Assembly: GCF_001189845.1 (NCBI RefSeq)
Contig: NZ_LFLZ01000036.1
Span: 25,395 to 89,394, forward strand
DNA length: 64,000 nucleotides
Source: Bradyrhizobium tropiciagri
GTDB lineage: Bacteria > Pseudomonadota > Alphaproteobacteria > Rhizobiales > Xanthobacteraceae
Direction of reading: 5' to 3'
Made by a program: the position numbers and the translations under genes. Of the stretch, positions 8,396 to 18,715 are shown one piece after another. The first letter of the stretch is position 1. Each line of letters opens with the position of its first letter. Under the pieces are notes generated by a model. The model was not told the DNA's origin. It worked only from the letters and a program-made list of their open reading frames with translations, and did no database searches.

Positions 8396-10021
8396 ATGGA
8401 AAATCGTACGACGACGGCGCAAATCACCGGAGCGATGCGGCGTTGGGGGCCTCCCGCCTTTGTGACTTTCGCGGCCATGATCACACTCGCGTCACTGACC
8501 GGCGGCGCCGCTGCAAAGCAGCAGCGCCCTGCGGCAACGGTCGAGGCGACCGCGCCGCGCGCCGCGGGCGAGCCGATCATGGCGATCGTGTCGATCAGCG
8601 CCCAGAAGGTGACCTTCTACGACGCCGACGGCTGGATTTACCGCGCGCCGGTATCGAGCGGCGTCAAGGGACGCGAAACGCCGGCCGGCGTGTTTGCGCT
8701 GGTCGAGAAGGACAAGGACCATCACTCAACCATGTATGACGATGCCTGGATGCCGAACATGCAGCGCATCACCTGGAACGGCGTCGCGCTGCATGGCGGG
8801 CCGCTGCCGGGCTATGCGGCCTCCCACGGCTGCGTGCGGATGCCGTATGACTTTGCCGAGAAGCTGTTCGACAGGACGCGCATCGGGATGCGGGTGATCA
8901 TCGCGCCGAACGATGCGGCCCCGATCGATTTCACTCATCCAGCGCTGTTCGTGCCGAACGCGCAGGCGATCGCAGCTGCCCCGGCGCGTGCCGAGACGCT
9001 GGCGCGCGAGGCCGCGGATGCCGCCAAGGTGGCCGACGAGGCCAAGAAGGCCTCCGCGGCCGCGACCAAGGAAGCGGCACTGTTCACGCCCGCGTCGCTG
9101 CGCAAACTGCAACAGATCAAGACCCGTGCCGACGCTGCGGTTGCGTTGGCCGACAAGACGCTTGCCAATGCCAAGACGGACCAGGCCAAGGCACGCGCCG
9201 AGGACCTGAAGCAGAAGGCGGTCGCCAAGGCAGCAGAAGTAACCACGCAATACGAGGCAGCCCAGGGCGACGCCAAGCCGAAGCTCGACGCCGCGGCGGC
9301 CGCAAAGGACGCCGCCAAGGCGGCCGAGGCCAAGAAGACCGATACCCAGAAGGCGGCGACCGAGGCGAAGCTCGCGCTCGAGCCGGTCTCGGTCTACATC
9401 AGCCGCGCGACGCAGAAGCTTTACGTGCGCCGCAACACCCACAAGCCATGGGCCGATGGCGGCGAGGTGTTCGATTCAAGCATCGAGGTTCCCGTCACCA
9501 TTCGCGATCCGGACAAGCCGATCGGCACGCATATCTACACGGCAATGGCGCGGAACGACTCCGGCCTGCGCTGGACCGAGGTGACGATCGACGACGGCGA
9601 CAACGCCAAGGACGCGCTCGATCGCGTCACCATCCCGCAGGATGTGCTGGATCGGATAGCGCCGACCGCCGTGCCGCGCTCGTCGATCATCATCTCGGAT
9701 GAGCCGTTGAGCGCCGAGACCAACTATCGCACCGAGTTCGTCGCCGTGCTGAGCAATCAGCCCCAGGGCGGCTTCATCACGCGCAAGCCGACCAGGCCGA
9801 TGATGGACGACGGCATGGTTGCGAGCGGGGACGACGATGGTTTCGGCTTCTTCTCCCAGCGCAGCTGGAATCCACAGTCGGGCACCCAATACGGCTATCC
9901 CCAATACGGCAACCCCCAGGCGCCGACCCAGTACGGCACGCCGTACTATGGCAATCCTCAAGCCGCCAATCCGCGCCGGCGCGGCGGGGGCCAGTACTAC
10001 TGGCAATCGCAGGACTGGTAG
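8396..10021 (+). CDS. L,D-transpeptidase (YkuD) with a second degenerate module
   Basis: A 541-residue exported protein that should form 3-3 cross-links in peptidoglycan or attach proteins to it. A signal/anchor helix lies at residues 18-40. The YkuD catalytic domain (about 60-172) has its histidine in ALHGGPLPGY (His133) and nucleophile in ASHGCVRMP (Cys146). An Ala/Lys/Glu-rich, probably helical linker (about 195-325) follows. A second YkuD-like stretch (about 327-470: SVYISRATQKLYVRR, PIGTHIYTA) has no SHGC motif, so it is probably non-catalytic. The C-terminus is a Tyr/Gly/Pro/Gln repeat (QYGNPQ, QYGTPY, YYGNPQ). The ATG at 8396 is chosen because the signal sequence follows it directly; a longer frame begins at 8288. 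Confidence 0.88.
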   Translation: MENRTTTAQITGAMRRWGPPAFVTFAAMITLASLTGGAAAKQQRPAATVEATAPRAAGEPIMAIVSISAQKVTFYDADGWIYRAPVSSGVKGRETPAGVFALVEKDKDHHSTMYDDAWMPNMQRITWNGVALHGGPLPGYAASHGCVRMPYDFAEKLFDRTRIGMRVIIAPNDAAPIDFTHPALFVPNAQAIAAAPARAETLAREAADAAKVADEAKKASAAATKEAALFTPASLRKLQQIKTRADAAVALADKTLANAKTDQAKARAEDLKQKAVAKAAEVTTQYEAAQGDAKPKLDAAAAAKDAAKAAEAKKTDTQKAATEAKLALEPVSVYISRATQKLYVRRNTHKPWADGGEVFDSSIEVPVTIRDPDKPIGTHIYTAMARNDSGLRWTEVTIDDGDNAKDALDRVTIPQDVLDRIAPTAVPRSSIIISDEPLSAETNYRTEFVAVLSNQPQGGFITRKPTRPMMDDGMVASGDDDGFGFFSQRSWNPQSGTQYGYPQYGNPQAPTQYGTPYYGNPQAANPRRRGGGQYYWQSQDW

Positions 10022-10051
10022 GGCGCCGGCGGCAAAGCCCGAACGCGCACC

Positions 10052-10076
10052 GGACGGCGGTGTGACACCGCCGTCC
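10052..10076. terminator. Bidirectional hairpin between convergent genes
   Basis: A perfect 11-bp inverted repeat GGACGGCGGTG/CACCGCCGTCC with a TGA loop sits between the convergent L,D-transpeptidase and methyltransferase genes. There is no T-run on either side, but position and symmetry suit a shared terminator. Confidence 0.6.
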
Positions 10077-10091
10077 AATCTCGTCGCGACT

Positions 10092-11150
10092 TTACGGGCG
10101 CGCTTCCAGGATCAGGTTGAATGGCGTTTCCGCCGCGCGGCGGAAGCGTGAGAAGCCGCCCTGGCGGGCCACCTCGCGCAACCTGGTCTCGCCAGCTTGC
10201 GCGCCGAGCGCTAGCCCGACCTCCTGGTCCAGCGAGGCCGGCGTGCAGATCATCGTCGACGCGGCATAGTAGACCCGCCCGATCGGATTGAGGTTGTCCT
10301 CCAGCCGGTCGTTGGCGAACGGCTCGATCAACATGCAGGTGCCGTCATCGGCGAGCGTGGAACGGGTGTGTTTGAGGGCACCGACCGGGTCGCCCATGTC
10401 ATGCAGGCAGTCGAAGAAGCACACCAGGTCATACCCCTTGGCAGGGAATGTCTTGGCGGAGTGCGTTTCGAAATGGACGCGGTCCGACAATCCCGCCTCC
10501 CGCGCGGACGTCCGCGCAGCCTGGATCGAGCCGTCGTGATAGTCGAAGCCGTAGAAGGTCGATTTCGGAAACGCCTCCGCCATCAACCGCGTCGAGACGC
10601 CATGCCCGCAACCGATGTCGGCGACGACCGCGCCCTTCTTCAGCTTGTCGACGACGCCCTCGAGCGCCGGCAGCCATTCCTGCACCAGATAGTGTTTGTA
10701 GCTGGTGCGGAAGAAGCGGGCGGTGCCGCAGAACAGGCACTCGCTGCGCCTATTCCAGCCGACGCCTTTGCCGGTCTTGAACGCGTCGGTGATTTTCGGC
10801 TCGTCGAGAAAGGTCGCGCCGACCAGGTTTCCGATGGCGCCGAGGAACACCGGGCTGTCCTCGTCGGCGAGCGTGAGCGTCTGCTCGGGCAGCATCGAGA
10901 ATTTTCCGGATTTGCCGTCATATTCGATGTAGCCGGACGCCGCCTGCGCCGACAGCCATTCCTGAACATAGCGCTCGGCCGTTCCGGTCGCCTTGGCGAG
11001 CGCCGAGGCATTCATCGGTCCTTGCTGCGCGAGCGCCTTGTAGAGGCCGAGCTTGTCTCCGACCAGCATCAGCGAGGCGTTCAGTGCGGCGCCGAAGTCG
11101 CCAACCATCTTTCCCATGAATGAATTGAGACGCTCTTCGTTGACATCCAT
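10092..11150 (-). CDS. Class I SAM-dependent methyltransferase with winged-helix N-terminus
   Basis: A 352-residue protein. Residues about 10-90 resemble the winged-helix/dimerisation domain of O-methyltransferase-like proteins (MNASALAKATGTAERYVQEW). Residues about 165-350 form a Rossmann methyltransferase fold with motif I VVADIGCGHGVSTRL and the acidic ribose-binding strand FYGFDYHDGSI. It should bind S-adenosylmethionine in the cytoplasm; the acceptor is unknown. The ATG at 11150 (MDVNEERLNSF) has a GGAG site 9 nt upstream and is preferred over a start 18 nt further out. Family members related to mycobacterial Rv2258c share this layout. Nothing in the neighbourhood points to a pathway. 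Confidence 0.87.
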   Translation of the reverse strand: MDVNEERLNSFMGKMVGDFGAALNASLMLVGDKLGLYKALAQQGPMNASALAKATGTAERYVQEWLSAQAASGYIEYDGKSGKFSMLPEQTLTLADEDSPVFLGAIGNLVGATFLDEPKITDAFKTGKGVGWNRRSECLFCGTARFFRTSYKHYLVQEWLPALEGVVDKLKKGAVVADIGCGHGVSTRLMAEAFPKSTFYGFDYHDGSIQAARTSAREAGLSDRVHFETHSAKTFPAKGYDLVCFFDCLHDMGDPVGALKHTRSTLADDGTCMLIEPFANDRLEDNLNPIGRVYYAASTMICTPASLDQEVGLALGAQAGETRLREVARQGGFSRFRRAAETPFNLILEARP

Positions 11151-11331
11151 GATGTTGCTCCATCGCAATTGGGCTTTGCAAACAGTCCATCATTCGCAAT
11201 TTCACGCATGCGTCGTCGTCCAGTCGTGGGGCGACGTGACCGCCTGAAAGGTTCGTTGCAATGACCCGATTGTTACTGGTGCGCTGGGATCCCAGAGCAA
11301 CCAGGCTTCGCAAGCCTGCGAGACGGGCTGC

Positions 11332-12762
11332 CTACGCGGCTGCCCGCGGCATCACCAGTCTTTTGTACAGCGCGCTGTAGCAGGCGGCCGACAGGTCCCA
11401 GCTGTAGGACTTGGCCATCGCGCTGGCGCGCATGGCGTAGAGGCGATCCTTGGCGCGGTAGGCGTCGAATGCGCGCCTGACGCCGCCGAGGAAGGATTCC
11501 GCCGACGGCTGCGAGAACAGGAAACCGGTCTCGCCGTCGGCGATCGTCTCGGCAAGCCCGCCGGTCTGGTGACCGATCGGCAGCGAGCCGAAGCGCTGCG
11601 CATACATCTGGCTGAGGCCGCAGGGCTCGAAGCGCGACGGCATCAGGGTGAAGTCGCTGCCGGCGAAGATGCGGCGCGCCTGGCCGTCGTTGAAGCCGAT
11701 GATGACGCCGATCGCGTCCGGCCGGCGCCGATGCGCGGCCACCAGCGCGTCCTCGATCGCGGGCTCACCACTGCCGGTGACGACGATCTGTCCGCCATCC
11801 CTGATAATTTCATCGGCGGCCGACAGCACGAGGTCGACGCCCTTTTGGTGCACGAGCCGCGCCACCAGGCCGAAGATCGGCCCGCGCGAGACCGCAAGCC
11901 CGAACTGCCGGCGGACATAGTCGGCGTTGGCCTGCTTGCCCTTCCAGTCGCCGGCGCCGAATGGTTGCGCGAGCTGCGCGCAATGGCGCGGGTCCCAGCT
12001 CTCGTCGATGCCGTTCAGGATGCCGGTCAACTGGTCAGCGTCGGAGCGGACGCGCAGCAGCCCTTCCAGCCCGCAGCCGAGCTCGGTGGTCGTGATCTCC
12101 TTCGCATAGGTCGCGCTGACCGTGGTCAGATGCGAAGCATAGACAAGCCCGCCCTTGAGGAAGGAGAGCTTGTCGTAGAACTCCAGCCCGTCGATGTGGA
12201 ATGAGCTTTCCGGTGCGCCGATCCGCCGCAGCGAGTCCTTCGGAAACAGGCCCTGATAGGCGAGATTGTGGATGGTCAGGATCGACGGAATCGGCGCGTC
12301 TCGCCATGCGAGGTAGGCCGGTGTCAGCGCGGCCTGCCAGTCGTTGGCGTGAACGAGGTCGGCTGCCCAATTCTTGTCCAGCGTTCCGGCTGCAAGTTCG
12401 GCAGCGGCGGAGGCAAAACGGCCGAACCGGATGTCGTTGTCGGGCCAGTCGCGGCCGGACTCATCGCCATAGGGATTGCCCGGCCGGTCGTAGAGCTCTG
12501 GACACAGCAGCACATAGACCGGCAACCCGTCCTTGGTCGATGCGCGCCCGAGCGTGCAGGCCGGCATCTCCGCAAGGCCTGCGCATTGTCCAACGATTTC
12601 AATATGAGTGAACTGCTCGACCACATCCCGGTAGCCGGGAAGCATGATCCTGACGTCGCTCCAGGGGCGGAGCGCCCGGGGAAGCGCAGCAGAAACCGCA
12701 CCGAGCCCGCCCACGCGGACGAAATCGTCCATCTCCGTCGTGACGAATAAGACCTTCAACAA
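11332..12762 (-). CDS. glgA: Glycogen synthase (ADP-glucose type, GT5)
   Basis: A 476-residue glycogen/starch synthase that extends alpha-1,4-glucan chains from ADP-glucose in the cytoplasm. The N-terminal donor-binding loop is RVGGLGAVSAALP (a KVGGL variant, Lys to Arg). Other signatures are HANDWQAAL, TIHNLAYQG, and in the C-terminal domain RLVHQKGVDLV, PSRFEPCGLSQMYAQRFG (carrying the catalytic-domain Glu) and TGGLAETI. Length is near the family norm. Translation appears to begin at TTG (12762) with GAGGG just upstream; no ATG lies nearby in frame. The usual partners glgB, glgC, glgP and glgX are not adjacent. The Lys-to-Arg change in the ADP-binding loop occurs in family variants and does not by itself imply loss of function. 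Confidence 0.92.
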   Translation of the reverse strand: MLKVLFVTTEMDDFVRVGGLGAVSAALPRALRPWSDVRIMLPGYRDVVEQFTHIEIVGQCAGLAEMPACTLGRASTKDGLPVYVLLCPELYDRPGNPYGDESGRDWPDNDIRFGRFASAAAELAAGTLDKNWAADLVHANDWQAALTPAYLAWRDAPIPSILTIHNLAYQGLFPKDSLRRIGAPESSFHIDGLEFYDKLSFLKGGLVYASHLTTVSATYAKEITTTELGCGLEGLLRVRSDADQLTGILNGIDESWDPRHCAQLAQPFGAGDWKGKQANADYVRRQFGLAVSRGPIFGLVARLVHQKGVDLVLSAADEIIRDGGQIVVTGSGEPAIEDALVAAHRRRPDAIGVIIGFNDGQARRIFAGSDFTLMPSRFEPCGLSQMYAQRFGSLPIGHQTGGLAETIADGETGFLFSQPSAESFLGGVRRAFDAYRAKDRLYAMRASAMAKSYSWDLSAACYSALYKRLVMPRAAA

Positions 12763-12929
12763 GCGCCCTCGTTCCAGCCCATGACAAGGCTATGCAAGAT
12801 CGGGTCCAATCTGCCTTTGAGTAAAATGCAAGACGGCCCGCGCTCCCGGTCTGGACGAGACGCTTTCCTGTCGGGTCAGCTCACTTTAGGGTCGCGCGAC
12901 GCCAAACAAAGACGACGCTGGAGGAAGCC

Positions 12930-14141
12930 TTGCCTACGACAATAGCCGCTGACGATGAGGGGAATTTGACACAGAGCTTTGACGGCCTTCGCGTGCTCGA
13001 TTTTTCGACCACGATCGCCGGACCTCATTGCACGCGGATGCTCGCCGACATGGGCGCCGAGGTGATCAAGATTGAGCCGGCCGAAGGCGAGACGATGCGG
13101 ACGCGGCCGCCGCTGCGCAACAATTGCTCGACGGCGTTCGGCCAGCTCAATATCGGCAAGAACAGTCTGGTGCTCGACCTGAAGTCGCCGGCCGGCGTTG
13201 AGGCCGTGCGCCGGCTGATCGCGACCGCCGACGTGCTGGTGGAGAATTTCCGCCCCGGCGTGATGCGGCGCCTCAAGCTCGATTATGCGTCAATCCGCGA
13301 CATCAATCCGAAGCTGATCTTCTGCTCGATCTCCGGCTACGGCCAGACCGGCCCGTCGGCGGAATTGCCGGCCTATGCGCCGGTGATCCATGCCGCCTCG
13401 GGGTACGAGATGGCGCATCTCGCCTACCAGCCGGGCCGCAGCCGGCCGGACTATTGCGGCATCTATCACGCCGATGTGCTGACCGGCGTCTACGCCTTCG
13501 GCGCGATCTCGGCCGCGCTCTATCAGCGCAGCACCAGCGGCAAGGGCCAGCACATCGACGTCTCGATGCTGGAATCCATGCTGAGCCTGACCCTGAACGA
13601 GTTGCAGTGGTCGCAATTCGAGGTGAAGCAAACCCAGCGCCCGATGTTCGGGCCGATCGAAACCACCGACGGCTACGTGATGGTGGCGATCGCCAGCGAG
13701 AAGACGTTCCAGAACCTGATGCAGGTGATCGGCCGTCCCGAATGGGTGTCCGATCCGCGCTTCGCCAAATATTCTGATCGGCGGGACAACTGGGCAGGCC
13801 TGATGGAGGGCGTCGAGGCGTGGTCGCGCGCAGTCAGCACGCAGGACTGCCTCGCCGCGCTCAATGAATATGGCGTGCCGTCGTCGGCCTATCGCACCGT
13901 GCGGGAGGCGCTCGCCGATCCGCAAATCGCCCATCGCGGTGCACTGGCCGAGGTCGCGGACGGCGGCGGCAGCTTCAAGGTGCTCAACCTGCCGTTCCGG
14001 ATGTCCGGTGCAACGGTCGGTGCCCGGAAGCGGATGTCGACGCTCGGCGAGCACACGCTGTCCTATCTGAAGGAGATCGGCCTCTCCGACGATCAGATCG
14101 CTGGCTTCGCGGCGCAACCGGCAAAGACGGCGCGCAATTAG
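12930..14141 (+). CDS. Family III CoA-transferase (CaiB/BaiF type)
   Basis: A 403-residue acyl-CoA transferase that moves CoA between carboxylic acids through an aspartyl-anhydride intermediate. The family signatures are clear: LRVLDFSTTIAGPHCTRMLADMG at the start (about 20-42), EVIKIEPAEGE, ADVLVENFRPGVMRRL, SGYGQTGP, and YHADVLTGVYAFGAISAAL, which carries the likely catalytic Asp. SGKGQHIDVSMLE follows. The start is TTG at 12930, supported by a strong GGAGGA site 4-5 nt upstream. The peptide-type ABC importer starts about 240 bp downstream on the same strand, so a link to uptake and activation of an organic acid or peptide is possible. Substrate not determinable. Confidence 0.9.
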   Translation: MPTTIAADDEGNLTQSFDGLRVLDFSTTIAGPHCTRMLADMGAEVIKIEPAEGETMRTRPPLRNNCSTAFGQLNIGKNSLVLDLKSPAGVEAVRRLIATADVLVENFRPGVMRRLKLDYASIRDINPKLIFCSISGYGQTGPSAELPAYAPVIHAASGYEMAHLAYQPGRSRPDYCGIYHADVLTGVYAFGAISAALYQRSTSGKGQHIDVSMLESMLSLTLNELQWSQFEVKQTQRPMFGPIETTDGYVMVAIASEKTFQNLMQVIGRPEWVSDPRFAKYSDRRDNWAGLMEGVEAWSRAVSTQDCLAALNEYGVPSSAYRTVREALADPQIAHRGALAEVADGGGSFKVLNLPFRMSGATVGARKRMSTLGEHTLSYLKEIGLSDDQIAGFAAQPAKTARN

Positions 14142-14222
14142 CGCATGATCCGGACCTGGAAGGCCGCATTCGCGCAAAGTGGAAGCCGGTCTTCCGAAGG
14201 ATCGCGCTCAAACGAGAAGATG
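14142..14222. repeat. Dispersed intergenic repeat (GATC-rich, alphaproteobacterial type)
   Basis: The stretch from GCGCATGATCCGGA to GATCGCGCTCAAACGAGAAG resembles a short repeat very common between genes in Bradyrhizobium and related genera (consensus from memory: gcatgatccggaaaagtgg, then ccggttttccg and gatcatgctcaaa). It starts immediately after the CoA-transferase stop. Attribution to that family is from recall, not a search. Confidence 0.5.
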
Positions 14223-14223
14223 T

Positions 14224-14259
14224 GATCACGATGCGATCTCATGAGATCGTATCGTGATC
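14224..14259. promoter_or_regulatory. 36-bp near-perfect palindrome upstream of the peptide transporter operon
   Basis: GATCACGATGCGATCT and AGATCGTATCGTGATC flank a CATG centre, with a single mismatch over 16 bp. It lies 119 bp before the binding-protein start codon. It could be an operator, a terminator for the CoA-transferase without a T-run, or part of a dispersed repeat. Confidence 0.5.
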
Positions 14260-14377
14260 TCCCTGCGGCTTTTCATCCGTTTTACGGTCTTGTCGCGCGC
14301 TGCGATTCCGGACAATCTGCCGTCCGACATACGACGATCCGGAACACCGGACGTCGCCCACCTGGGAGGGAGCATTG

Positions 14378-15919
14378 ATGACGCTGGTCGGGCGCGCGCA
14401 CGCAGTTGCGCGCATATTTCTTGTGGCGGGATTTGCTGCGGCGGCATTTGCTGCACCGGCCCATGCGCAGAAGCCAGGCGGTACGCTGACCGTCGGCCAG
14501 GAGCTCGACATCCCGGGCTTCGATCCGCTCAAGGTCGGCGTCTACGACACCTCGGCCAACACCGCGGCGGCCGCGATCTTCGACACGCTGATGACGCTCG
14601 ACGACAAGGGCGAGCCGAAGCCGAAACTCGCGCTGTCCTGGGAGCATTCCGAAGACTTCAAGACCTGGACCATCAAGCTGCGGCCCGGCGTCAAATTCCA
14701 CGACGGCACGCCTTTCAACGCGCAGGCGGTGAAGGAGAACTTCGACCGCCAGAAGGATCCGGCCAACAAGTGTCGCTGTGCGTTCTACATTACCAGCATC
14801 AAGAGCGTGGACGTCATCGATGATCTCACCGTGCGCTACAATTTCAGCGACCCGTCGGTGAACTTTCCGGCGACCCAGTCGATCCAGAGCTCCAATAACG
14901 TGATGCAGTCGCCGACGGCGTGGAAGACCAAGGGGGACGACTACAACCGCAACCCGGTCGGCACCGGTCCCTATATCCTGAAATCCTGGACCGCCGGCGA
15001 CCGCATGGTGCTGGAGAAGAACCCGGATTACTGGGACAAGGGGAAGCCCTATCTCGATCGCATCATCCTGAAGCCGCTGCCGGATGCACAGTCGCGCTTC
15101 GCGTCGCTGCAATCCGGTGAGGCCGACGTCATCTGGGACGACGAGGCCGACGCCGACAACATTATCAAGGCGCGCAAAGACCCGAGTCTGACCGTGCATA
15201 CCTATCAAGGCTCGGGGGCCTCAGTCGCCGCCTTCAACACCAAGGTCCCACCTTTCGACGACGTGCGCGTGCGCCAGGCGCTGGTGATGGCGCTCGACCG
15301 CCAGAAGATGTCGCAAGCGATCACCAATGGTCTGGCGCGGCCGGCCAGCAATCCCTATGGCGACGGTTCCTGGGTAAAGTGCAAGGATGACGGCGCGTTG
15401 CCCTACGATGTCGAGAAGGCCAAGGCGTTGATCAAGGACTACGGCAAGCCGGTCGAGTTCAAGATGTTGGTCACGGCGACGCCGCGCGGCCGCACCGGCG
15501 GTCAGGTGTTGCAACAGTTCTGGAAACGCATCGGCGCCAATATGGAGATCGAGCAGGTCGATCAGGCGACCATTCCGCCGCGCGCCTTCATGCGCCAGTT
15601 CCAGCTGACGCCGTGGCGCATCGTCGATCTCGCCGATCCCGATCCGCAGATGTACGCCAATTTCCATACCGGCAGTCCGGTGGCGCTGGCGAACTATTCC
15701 AATCCGGAGCTCGACCGGCTGCTGGAGCATGCAAGGACCACCGCCGACGTCGCCCAGCGTACCGACGATTATTGCGCGATCAGCCGCCTGATCAACAAGG
15801 AGGCGATCTGGTTCTGGACCTTCCAGAACACCTACTACGCGATGTCTAGCACGAAGGTGAAGGGCGTGCCAAAGATGTTCAACGGGGTGCTCGACGTCTC
15901 CTACGCCTGGAAGGAATAG
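14378..15919 (+). CDS. Oligopeptide-type ABC transporter solute-binding protein
   Basis: A 513-residue periplasmic protein of the SBP_bac_5 family (DppA/OppA-like). A Sec signal peptide ends at AHA (about residue 31). The mature chain has the standard features LSWEHSEDFKTWTIKLRPGVKFHDGTPF, NPVGTGPYILKSW, NPDYWDKGKPYLDRII and VRQALVMALDRQ (each quoted in part). The ATG at 14378 follows GGGAGGG. It is the first gene of a five-gene importer cassette with two permeases and two ATPases. Family members bind peptides but also nickel chelates, glutathione, opines or sugars, so the ligand is open. Confidence 0.93.
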   Translation: MTLVGRAHAVARIFLVAGFAAAAFAAPAHAQKPGGTLTVGQELDIPGFDPLKVGVYDTSANTAAAAIFDTLMTLDDKGEPKPKLALSWEHSEDFKTWTIKLRPGVKFHDGTPFNAQAVKENFDRQKDPANKCRCAFYITSIKSVDVIDDLTVRYNFSDPSVNFPATQSIQSSNNVMQSPTAWKTKGDDYNRNPVGTGPYILKSWTAGDRMVLEKNPDYWDKGKPYLDRIILKPLPDAQSRFASLQSGEADVIWDDEADADNIIKARKDPSLTVHTYQGSGASVAAFNTKVPPFDDVRVRQALVMALDRQKMSQAITNGLARPASNPYGDGSWVKCKDDGALPYDVEKAKALIKDYGKPVEFKMLVTATPRGRTGGQVLQQFWKRIGANMEIEQVDQATIPPRAFMRQFQLTPWRIVDLADPDPQMYANFHTGSPVALANYSNPELDRLLEHARTTADVAQRTDDYCAISRLINKEAIWFWTFQNTYYAMSSTKVKGVPKMFNGVLDVSYAWKE

Positions 15920-15925
15920 CCTTTC

Positions 15926-16876
15926 ATGCTGTTCTTCGTCGCGCGCCGGCTCCTGTACCTGGTGCCGGTGCTGATCGCGGTTTCGGTCCTGACTTTCGTG
16001 ATCGCCTCGCTGTTGCCCGGCGATCTCGCTTACGTGATCCTCGGCGACCAGGCGACGCCGGAGAATGTCGCGGCGCTGCGTCACGATCTGGGGCTCGATC
16101 AGCCGATCTGGCTACGCTATCTCGGCTGGCTCTGGCACATCCTGCAGGGTGACTTCGGACGATCCTTCCGCACCGGGCAGACCGTGCTGCAGGCTGTCAG
16201 CGAACGCGTCCCGATCTCGTTCGAGCTGATGATCCTGGCCGAGCTGATCGGGCTTGCGATCGGCGTGCCGCTCGCGATCGCCTGCGCGGCCAAGGCCGGC
16301 AGCGCGTTCGACCGCCTCATGACCGGCTCGGCGTTCGGCATGCTATCGGTGCCGACCTTCCTGTCCGCGATCCTCCTGATCTACCTGTTCGCTGTCGAGC
16401 TGCGCTGGCTGCCGGCGACCGGCTATGTGCCGTTCACCGAGGATCCGCTCGCCAATCTGCGCTTCATGGTGCTGCCGGCGTTGACGCTCGGGCTTGCGGA
16501 ATGGCCGGGCATCATGCGCGTGCTGCGCTCCGACATGATCGCTGCACTCCAGGAGGATTATATCGCCCTCGCTAAAGCAAAGGGCCTGAAGCCGTCGCGC
16601 ATCCTGTTCGTGCATGCGCTGAAGCCGTCGTCGCTGACGCTCGTCACCATCACCGGCATCAATATCGGCCGCCTGATCGGCGGCGCCGTGATCGTCGAGA
16701 CGATCTTCGCGTTGCCCGGCATCGGCCGTCTCCTGGTCGGCGCGATCCTGACCCGCGACCTGATCATCCTGCAGGGCGTGGTGCTGCTGGTCGGTGCGGG
16801 CTTCGTCATCATGAACTTCATCGTCGATCTGCTCTACGCCTTACTCGATCCGAGGATCCGCCATGGCCACGCTTGA
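15926..16876 (+). CDS. Peptide-type ABC transporter permease (DppB/OppB-like)
   Basis: A 316-residue inner-membrane protein with six predicted helices. It begins with the family pattern MLFFVARRLLYLVPVLIAV and has the periplasmic-side segment LPGDLAYVILGDQATPENVAALR. The cytoplasmic EAA loop that docks on the ATPase is in the region DYIALAKAKGLKPSRILFVH. It starts 6 nt after the binding-protein stop and overlaps the next permease by 14 nt, so all are translated from one message. Confidence 0.93.
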   Translation: MLFFVARRLLYLVPVLIAVSVLTFVIASLLPGDLAYVILGDQATPENVAALRHDLGLDQPIWLRYLGWLWHILQGDFGRSFRTGQTVLQAVSERVPISFELMILAELIGLAIGVPLAIACAAKAGSAFDRLMTGSAFGMLSVPTFLSAILLIYLFAVELRWLPATGYVPFTEDPLANLRFMVLPALTLGLAEWPGIMRVLRSDMIAALQEDYIALAKAKGLKPSRILFVHALKPSSLTLVTITGINIGRLIGGAVIVETIFALPGIGRLLVGAILTRDLIILQGVVLLVGAGFVIMNFIVDLLYALLDPRIRHGHA

Positions 16877-17728
16877 GCTCAGCCTCGACGAGAGCAGTGC
16901 CGCACCGGCGCGGCGCAAGCGCCGGGTTGGCACGCTGTTCTGGTTCGCGGTCGGATGGACAGTCGTGGTATTTGCGGTCGCGATCCTTGCCGACCTGTTG
17001 CCGCTGCCGAGCCCGACCGACATGGACATGCTGGAGCGGCGCGGGCCGTTCTCCGCCGAGCATTGGCTCGGCACCGATGGTCTCGGCCGTGACGAGCTGT
17101 CGCGGCTGATCTATGGCGCGCGGATCTCGCTGATCGTCGGCCTCTGCGCGCCGATGATCGGGGTCACGATCGGCGGCGCGCTCGGCATGCTCGCCGGCTA
17201 TTTTCGCGGCCGCTTCGAATCCATCGTGGTCGGCAGCATGGACGTGCTGCTGGCATTCCCGCCGCTGATCCTGGCGCTGGCGGTCACCGCCTATCTCGGC
17301 CAGTCGATCTTCAATTTGACCTGCATTCTCGGCGTGCTCGGCATTCCCGCCTTCATGCGGGTGGCGCGGGCGGCGACGCTGACGCTGGCGCGGCGCGAAT
17401 TCGTCATCGCGGCACAGGCGCTCGGCGCCACGCATACCCGGATCCTGCTGCGTGAGTTGTTGCCCAATGTGCTGCTGCCGCTGCTGGCCTTCTTCCTGCT
17501 CGGCGTCGCCGTCACGATCGTGGTCGAAGGATCGCTGTCCTTCCTCGGCCTCGGCGTGCCGCCGCCGATCTCGAGCTGGGGCAGCATGATCGGGGAGGGG
17601 CGGGAGAGCCTCGACGTAGCGCCGCGCCTCGCCTTCATTCCGGCGGCCGCGATGTTCCTCACCGTGCTCGCGTTCAACCTGATCGGCGACACCATGCGCG
17701 CGCTGACCGACCCCAGGCAGGGTGCGCT

Positions 17729-17732
<4 letters not shown>
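16863..17732 (+). CDS. Peptide-type ABC transporter permease (DppC/OppC-like)
   Basis: A 289-residue partner permease. A charged N-terminal tail (residues 1-25) leads into helix 1. Hallmarks are HWLGTDGLGRDELSRLIYGARISL, split across the first loop, and the EAA loop REFVIAAQALGATHTRILLREL. SFLGLGVPPPISSWGSMI near the C-terminus is typical of this subfamily. The start overlaps the DppB-like gene by 14 nt and the end overlaps the first ATPase by 4 nt. Confidence 0.93.
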
Positions 17733-18711
<979 letters not shown>

Positions 18712-18715
<4 letters not shown>

